From: Candidatus Gastranaerophilales bacterium
Lineage (GTDB): Bacteria > Cyanobacteriota > Vampirovibrionia > Gastranaerophilales > Gastranaerophilaceae
DNA: 18,546 nt
Reading direction: 5' to 3'
NCBI GenBank assembly: GCA_947625445.1
Contig: CANQOM010000015.1
Span: 1 to 18,546 of the forward strand
Under the pieces are notes generated by a model that was not told the DNA's origin, made no database searches, and saw only the letters and a program-made list of their open reading frames with translations. A program made the position numbers and the translations under genes. Shown here piece after piece: positions 14,027 to 18,546 of this stretch; position 1 is the stretch's first letter, and each line of letters starts with the position of its first letter.

Positions 14027-15115
14027 TTATTTAACAATTTTACTTAATCCTTGAGGAGAATCCGTATTTCTATTTAAAGCTTTTGATATTTCTAAAGAAA
14101 GAAGTTGAAATAATACTAAAGCAGAGAATATAAATGATATATTGTCATATTTCAATTCAATTGATGACTGCTTTAAATTGTCATTTAAATTAATATTGGT
14201 AATAACAAGATTTTCAAAATTATACTTAGAAGATAATTTATTTAACAAGTCAATTGCTACTAATGAGTTAACAGAATTAATTAAAGAAATAACCGCACTT
14301 TTTTTATTTAAAACTGCCATATGCCCATGCATAAATTCTCCGAAGGGATATGCCGATGAATTAATGTAGGATAGTTCCTGTATTTTTAAAGCACCTTCTT
14401 GGGATAATCTATAATATATTGAATTTGCAAGTAAAATAATATTTTCACAAGTATAAAACTGCTTTGCAAATGAAATAATATCTTTATGTTTTTTTATAGC
14501 TTCCTCAATCGCTTCAGGAACTGTCAAAAGATTATCTATATGATGCGTAACATTAATATTATGCATTTTAAGTAATTTTAACGCCAATAAGAATAGGCAG
14601 AATGTTTGAGCAGACATTGCTTTAGTTGACGCTATGGATTTCTCAATACCTGCTTGAATATATATTTTATATTTTGCAGAATTATAAAGAGTCGATGATT
14701 TAGTGTTAGAAATAGCAAAAATATTGGCGGTTTTCTGAGATATTATATTCATAGCTTCATTTGTATCTTTAGTTTCACCGGATTGAGATATAAAAACATA
14801 CAATGTATTATCTTTAACATTAAAGTTTTTATCCAAACAGACTTCACTAGAATAATAGGCTTTAGCAAATGAATCTAATTGAGAATTTATAAATTCCGTA
14901 ATAATTGAGGCACTATGGTAAGATGAACCACTTGCAATAAAAACTGTATTCTGAATATTTTCAGGAACTTCAATATCTATTTCAAAATTTAATTTAAGAT
15001 ATCTTCTCAAAAGTTTTGAAATAATTTCAGGTTGTTCCAAAATTTCTTTTTCCATATTTGATTTTTTAGAATAGTTGAAAAAAGAGGAAAATAGATTACA
15101 GATTTTATTAAACAT
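14027..15115 (-). CDS. Stand-alone GlmS-type SIS-domain sugar isomerase/deaminase
   Basis: A 362-residue protein corresponding to the isomerase half of glucosamine-6-phosphate synthase without its glutaminase half. MEKEILEQP (21-29) is the usual opening of that half. It is followed by IASGSSYHSAS (60-70), ISQSGETKDT (109-118, sugar-phosphate loop), AGIEKSIASTKAMSAQ (155-170), QEGALKIQELSYI (239-251), YPFGEFMHGHMAVL (256-269) and TDSPQGLSKIVK (351-362). Residues equivalent to E. coli GlmS E481, K485, E488, H504 and K603 are E240, K244, E247, H263 and K359, all kept. Without glutaminase, an ammonia-dependent, deaminase (NagB-II/GlmD-like) or FrlB/AgaS-like role on an amino-sugar phosphate is likely. 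The start at 15115 has AAAAGGG five bases upstream; M21 lacks a ribosome site. The 20-residue leader is not part of the known fold. It lies 47 bases behind the tolC-like gene. Confidence 0.85.
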   Translation of the reverse strand: MFNKICNLFSSFFNYSKKSNMEKEILEQPEIISKLLRRYLKLNFEIDIEVPENIQNTVFIASGSSYHSASIITEFINSQLDSFAKAYYSSEVCLDKNFNVKDNTLYVFISQSGETKDTNEAMNIISQKTANIFAISNTKSSTLYNSAKYKIYIQAGIEKSIASTKAMSAQTFCLFLLALKLLKMHNINVTHHIDNLLTVPEAIEEAIKKHKDIISFAKQFYTCENIILLANSIYYRLSQEGALKIQELSYINSSAYPFGEFMHGHMAVLNKKSAVISLINSVNSLVAIDLLNKLSSKYNFENLVITNINLNDNLKQSSIELKYDNISFIFSALVLFQLLSLEISKALNRNTDSPQGLSKIVK

Positions 15116-15162
15116 AAATACCCTTTTCTAATATAATGCCTCAAAACACAAAAAATTATTCA

Positions 15163-16641
15163 TTAATAATATCTTGTTTGATAATCTTTAAGAACATTAT
15201 CAGGGCTAATAATTCCAATGTCAAACAATAAATTTGTCTGGGCTCTGTTATATTCAATCATATTTTTTATAAGATTAAGATTAGCCTGAACTTTAAGATT
15301 TTGAGAAGTAATAACATCTATAAATGTTGCTTCTCCGGTTTTCATATTTGCAAGAGAAAGATCCAAGCTAATATCTGCGGCATCAACCTCAACTTTTGCC
15401 GCCTCAACTTTTTTTAATGCATTTAATGAATTGTAATATGAATTTAAAATATCTTCCTTAACACTTCTTTTTAAATTTATCAATTCCAGCTTTTTTTCTT
15501 TAACAACCGCACTATCCGCTTTAATTTGAGTAATAGTACCCATTAACAAATTCTTACCCAAATATGCTCTGACATCAAGAGTTAAACTGTTATGAGCAGC
15601 CAATCCCATTCTTTTAGTACCAACATAACCGTTTTGATATGATAATGTAATTGCCGGTATAATATCAGTATAATTTGCACTTCTCATAGCTCTATAAGCA
15701 TTAACTTCTGCAGTTTTTGCCCTAATATCTTCTCTTGACTCCAATGCCTGTTGATATAGCTCTTCAATATCAACATCCGGATTAATTAATTCTCTTTGGT
15801 CAATTCTTATTTCAAACGGATAAATAGCATCTAATATATCAACACCTAATATATTTGCCAAAGCAGCTTGTCTCAGTCTTAACGAATTTAGTGTTTCGGT
15901 ATAATCCTGTTGAGCTCCTGCCAATTCAGTTTCTGCTCTCTTAACATCATATAGAGTCCCTATTCCTGCTTCAAATCTGCCTCTTGTATAATTTAACTGC
16001 TCAACTCTGTTAAACAAATTCATTTTTTGAACTTCTATTTCCATTTTTCGTTCTAACGTATCATAGTATGCAATAACAGTATTTTTTATTATTTCTTCTT
16101 TTGTATATTCTAAATTTGCTTTTGCAGCCTTTAATAAATTTCTAGTTTGTGCCAGTTGAAAAAAATACCTACCTTGATTTATAGTAGACCATTCCAAAAC
16201 AAAATCACTTTGAATCGGCACTTCATGAGTTGTAGTAGCAACAATTCCGCCAATTAAATAATTACCTTCAAGATTTTTTATATCATAGTTATAATATATA
16301 TCCGGTAATAACTGAAATTGTGAATTTTTATTTAACCAAAAAGCTTCCAATCTGTTTGCATCTTGAATTTTTATATCAAAGTTATTATTTAAGGCAATTT
16401 TAATACAATCTAAAAGGTCAACATATATAAAATTAACATTTAATTCATTTGATATTTCATTATCTATCACTTTTTGTTTTTCAATGTCAGAAATACTTGC
16501 TGAACCTTTTATAATTTGCTTAAAGGTTTTATATGTATCTTTTTGTGCATATCTTGTATATTCATCAATGTATTCAGACACATCTGCAAATACTTTAGCT
16601 TGAATTAAAATTAATATTAAAATTGTATAAATAATTTTCAT
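15163..16641 (-). CDS. TolC-family outer-membrane efflux/secretion channel
   Basis: About 492 residues with a signal peptide (MKIIYTILILILIQAKVFA). Two OEP repeats follow, the layout of TolC trimers that span the outer membrane and periplasm. The first runs about residues 65-270, with 'LDCIKIALNNNFDIKIQDANR', 'YFFQLAQTRNLLKAAKANLEYTKEEIIKNTVIAYYDTLERK' and 'GRFEAGIGTLYDVKRAETELAGAQQDY'. The second runs about 285-480, with 'YQQALESREDIRAKTAEVNAYRAMRSAN' and 'LANMKTGEATFIDVITSQNLKVQANL'. The paired 'G-x-G/T-x-x-D/Y-V' motifs at the helix turns are clear. The frame also has an ATG at 16659 that would add MIDNLC; neither start has a good ribosome site, but 16641 puts the signal peptide at the N-terminus. 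No membrane-fusion protein or pump sits beside it, so partners are encoded elsewhere or include the nearby ABC exporter. An extra ~55-residue charged segment precedes the first repeat. Confidence 0.9.
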   Translation of the reverse strand: MKIIYTILILILIQAKVFADVSEYIDEYTRYAQKDTYKTFKQIIKGSASISDIEKQKVIDNEISNELNVNFIYVDLLDCIKIALNNNFDIKIQDANRLEAFWLNKNSQFQLLPDIYYNYDIKNLEGNYLIGGIVATTTHEVPIQSDFVLEWSTINQGRYFFQLAQTRNLLKAAKANLEYTKEEIIKNTVIAYYDTLERKMEIEVQKMNLFNRVEQLNYTRGRFEAGIGTLYDVKRAETELAGAQQDYTETLNSLRLRQAALANILGVDILDAIYPFEIRIDQRELINPDVDIEELYQQALESREDIRAKTAEVNAYRAMRSANYTDIIPAITLSYQNGYVGTKRMGLAAHNSLTLDVRAYLGKNLLMGTITQIKADSAVVKEKKLELINLKRSVKEDILNSYYNSLNALKKVEAAKVEVDAADISLDLSLANMKTGEATFIDVITSQNLKVQANLNLIKNMIEYNRAQTNLLFDIGIISPDNVLKDYQTRYY

Positions 16642-16689
16642 ACAAAGATTATCAATCATTTTAATAAAAATTTATTTATCTTTTGTACT

Positions 16690-16718
16690 AGTATATTTAG
16701 GCAATTTATTAATCTAAA
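16690..16718 (-). promoter_or_regulatory. Putative promoter of the tolC-like gene
   Basis: The minus strand has TTTAGA (16718-16713), 17 bases, then TATACT (16695-16690), giving a start near 16683 and a leader of about 40 bases. The -35 overlaps the end of recG, so tolC could be expressed with recG and also on its own. Assigned by eye. Confidence 0.4.
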
Positions 16719-18546
16719 GAATTAAGAGAATCAGACAACTTTAAAGTTGCATTTAAATAATTTTTAAGAGGTAACGGAAATTCTTTCTCTGGTGTATTAA
16801 AAAAATAATTTTTAGCATCTTCTCTTGCAATCTCAAGAATATTTAAATCTTTCGTCAAATCAGCAAGTTTAAGCTCAACAATACCGCTTTGCTTAAGTCC
16901 TAAAAACTCTCCCGGGCCTCTTATTTCTAAATCTTTTTCAGCAATAATAAAACCATCATTCGTTTGAACAAGAACATTAAGTCTTTGCTGAGTTTCTTCA
17001 TTTTTAGATGATGATACCAATATACAATAAGATTGTTTATCACTTCTTCCCACTCTTCCTCTAAGTTGATGCAACTGAGAAAGTCCGAATCTTTCAGCAT
17101 TTTCTATAACTATAACCGTAGCATTAGGAACATCAACACCAACTTCAACAACTGTTGTACAAACAAGAACATCATATAACTTATTTTTAAAATCAGTCAT
17201 AACCTTGTCTTTTTCTTCGTTTTTTAATTTTCCATGAAGCAATCCGACTTTCAAATCCATAAAATAACCGTTTTGAAGTTGTTCAGCTTCTTTTGTTGCA
17301 GCTTTTGCAGAAAGTGCTTCAGATTCATCAATTAACGGAAAAACAATATAAGCCTGATGACCTTTTGCTACCTCTTCTTTTATTAAATTCAATGCTTTCT
17401 TTCTTGCAGATACAGGTATCAACGTTGTTTTAACAGGTTTTCTTCCTTTCGGAAGTTCATCAATAACCGTTAAATCCAAATCTCCGTGAACAGTCAAGGC
17501 CAAAGTTCTTGGAATCGGAGTCGCTGTCATAGTTAAAATTTGAGGTATTTTAGCCTTATTTTTTAACATATTTCTTTGATTTACACCAAAACGATGCTGC
17601 TCATCTATTACAACTGCTCCTAAATTGTTAAATTCAATATTATCCTGAATAAGAGAATGAGTCCCAATTGCAATATTTATTTGCCCATTTCTCAAATCTT
17701 TTTCTAATTTAGTTTTTATTTTTTTAGAATTAGAAGACGTAAAAAGAGCAACACTAATACCAAACGGACTAAGCCATTTAACAAAATTATTAAAATGTTG
17801 TTGTGCTAAGATTTCAGTAGGTGCCATAATAGCAGTTTGAAAGCCGTTTTCTATTGCAGCTAACAACATAATACATGCTACTACTGTTTTTCCGCTTCCT
17901 ACATCTCCTTGTAACAATCTTTGCATCGGTTTATCAGAATTGATATCCGTTAATATTTCATTTATAGCTCGTTTTTGAGCATCTGTTAATTTAAACGGAA
18001 GTGAATTAATAAACTTATAAACAAGTCCGTCTTCTTTTATGTTTATTGATGAAGTTTTATAAGTCTTTGTTGTATTTTTTCTTATACTAAATAATTTTAA
18101 TTGAAGAAGAAAAAACTCTTCATATACAAGGGTAAACCTTGCTTTTTGTAAATATTCTTCAGATGGAGGAAAATGTATTATTCTGAGCGCATCTTTTTTA
18201 TCTAAGAGTGAATATTTTTGCACTAATTCATCAGGAATAAGATTATCTATACAGTTAATATACTTTTCAAGTGCATTGTGAATAGCTTTTCTCAATGCTT
18301 TAATATTTAAATTTTCAACCAGAGGATAAACAGGAACAATCCTGCCTAAATTTAGATTCTCTGCTTCAAAATTTTCATTATTAACTATCTGATATTGAGG
18401 ATTATCAATAGTTAATTTTCTTGAGAATTTATCAATTTTTACGGTGCCTGATACAATAATACCTGCTCCTTTGGGAAATTGAGCTTTATATCTTTGTATT
18501 GCAAATTTATTAATTTTTGAATAAAAATAAATTAATTCAACAGTTC
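16709..18546 (-). CDS. recG: ATP-dependent DNA helicase RecG, 5' end outside window
   Basis: The frame is open to the window edge, so about 612 C-terminal codons are present and the N-terminal ~80 are missing. The TTG at 18295 is an internal leucine (…NLNIKALRKAIHNAL…), not a start. The visible wedge/OB region includes VSGTVKIDKFSRKLTIDNPQ and GRIVPVYPL. The helicase core has Walker A GDVGSGKT (17885-17908), MAPTEILAQQHF, DEQHRFG (17585-17605), MTATPIPRTLALTVHGDLD, GLLHGKL and TTVVEVGVDVPNA, with the motif VI region ENAERFGLSQLHQLRGRVGR. The C-terminal part includes GPGEFLGLKQSG, the RecG-specific region. RecG remodels stalled replication forks and Holliday-type junctions. It is intact where visible. 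It is followed at 49 bases by the tolC-like gene on the same strand. Confidence 0.95.
   Translation of the reverse strand, partial: TVELIYFYSKINKFAIQRYKAQFPKGAGIIVSGTVKIDKFSRKLTIDNPQYQIVNNENFEAENLNLGRIVPVYPLVENLNIKALRKAIHNALEKYINCIDNLIPDELVQKYSLLDKKDALRIIHFPPSEEYLQKARFTLVYEEFFLLQLKLFSIRKNTTKTYKTSSINIKEDGLVYKFINSLPFKLTDAQKRAINEILTDINSDKPMQRLLQGDVGSGKTVVACIMLLAAIENGFQTAIMAPTEILAQQHFNNFVKWLSPFGISVALFTSSNSKKIKTKLEKDLRNGQINIAIGTHSLIQDNIEFNNLGAVVIDEQHRFGVNQRNMLKNKAKIPQILTMTATPIPRTLALTVHGDLDLTVIDELPKGRKPVKTTLIPVSARKKALNLIKEEVAKGHQAYIVFPLIDESEALSAKAATKEAEQLQNGYFMDLKVGLLHGKLKNEEKDKVMTDFKNKLYDVLVCTTVVEVGVDVPNATVIVIENAERFGLSQLHQLRGRVGRSDKQSYCILVSSSKNEETQQRLNVLVQTNDGFIIAEKDLEIRGPGEFLGLKQSGIVELKLADLTKDLNILEIAREDAKNYFFNTPEKEFPLPLKNYLNATLKLSDSLNSLD

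Noticed and set aside
18293..18295. TTG at 18295 as the start of recG
   Set aside because: The frame stays open to the window edge and the upstream codons encode recognisable RecG wedge-domain sequence.
1..18546. CRISPR array, insertion sequence, prophage or tRNA
   Set aside because: No direct-repeat/spacer pattern, transposase or phage protein, or tRNA cloverleaf was seen on either strand.

Overview
The window reads as a chromosomal stretch of an AT-rich, Gram-negative (diderm) bacterium. Outer-membrane functions (a TolC-type channel, an MsbA-like lipid flippase, a predicted beta-barrel porin with a signal peptide) point to two membranes. TGA is used as a normal stop. The low GC, the TPR-glycosyltransferases and the odd N-terminus of the glycogen synthase fit a gut Vampirovibrionia/Gastranaerophilales ("Melainabacteria") lineage. 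That assignment is an inference from overall impression, not a proof; another AT-rich diderm such as Brachyspira or Elusimicrobia is possible. No tRNA, rRNA, insertion sequence, phage gene or CRISPR array was seen.

Layout. (1) 1-696: 3' part of a family 2 glycosyltransferase cut by the window edge. (2) 800-988: a solitary ribbon-helix-helix regulator with its own promoter and a long imperfect palindrome, closed by a cUUCGg terminator shared with the convergent gene. (3) 9361-1051, minus strand: a large divergent glycogen synthase with a membrane-anchor/coiled-coil N-terminus, then two tandem paralogous TPR-GT-B glycosyltransferases and an RlmD/TrmA-type RNA uracil-C5 methyltransferase. The last three genes overlap each other by 17 and 4 bp and so form one operon. 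(4) 9383-9701: a 319-bp divergent intergenic region. It holds a good promoter, a predicted structured RNA with two mutually exclusive helices, and a perfect Shine-Dalgarno sequence that precedes no usable initiation codon. (5) 9702-14026, plus strand: msbA-like ABC transporter, UDP-glucuronate decarboxylase, beta-barrel porin and a small four-helix membrane protein, the first three joined by a 4-bp overlap and a 1-bp gap. (6) 18546-14027, minus strand: recG (5' end outside the window), tolC-like outer-membrane channel, and a stand-alone GlmS-type sugar isomerase domain. The last of these ends exactly where the convergent plus-strand operon ends (no intergenic base).

Theme. Most of the window concerns cell-envelope and carbohydrate metabolism: nucleotide-sugar supply (UXS-type decarboxylase, GlmS-like SIS enzyme), glycosyl transfer (GT2, two TPR-GTs, glycogen synthase), lipid/glycan export (MsbA), and outer-membrane channels (TolC, porin). 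recG and the RNA methyltransferase are housekeeping genes in the same transcription units. The two most unusual items are the membrane-anchored glycogen synthase and the structured leader/ncRNA between it and msbA.
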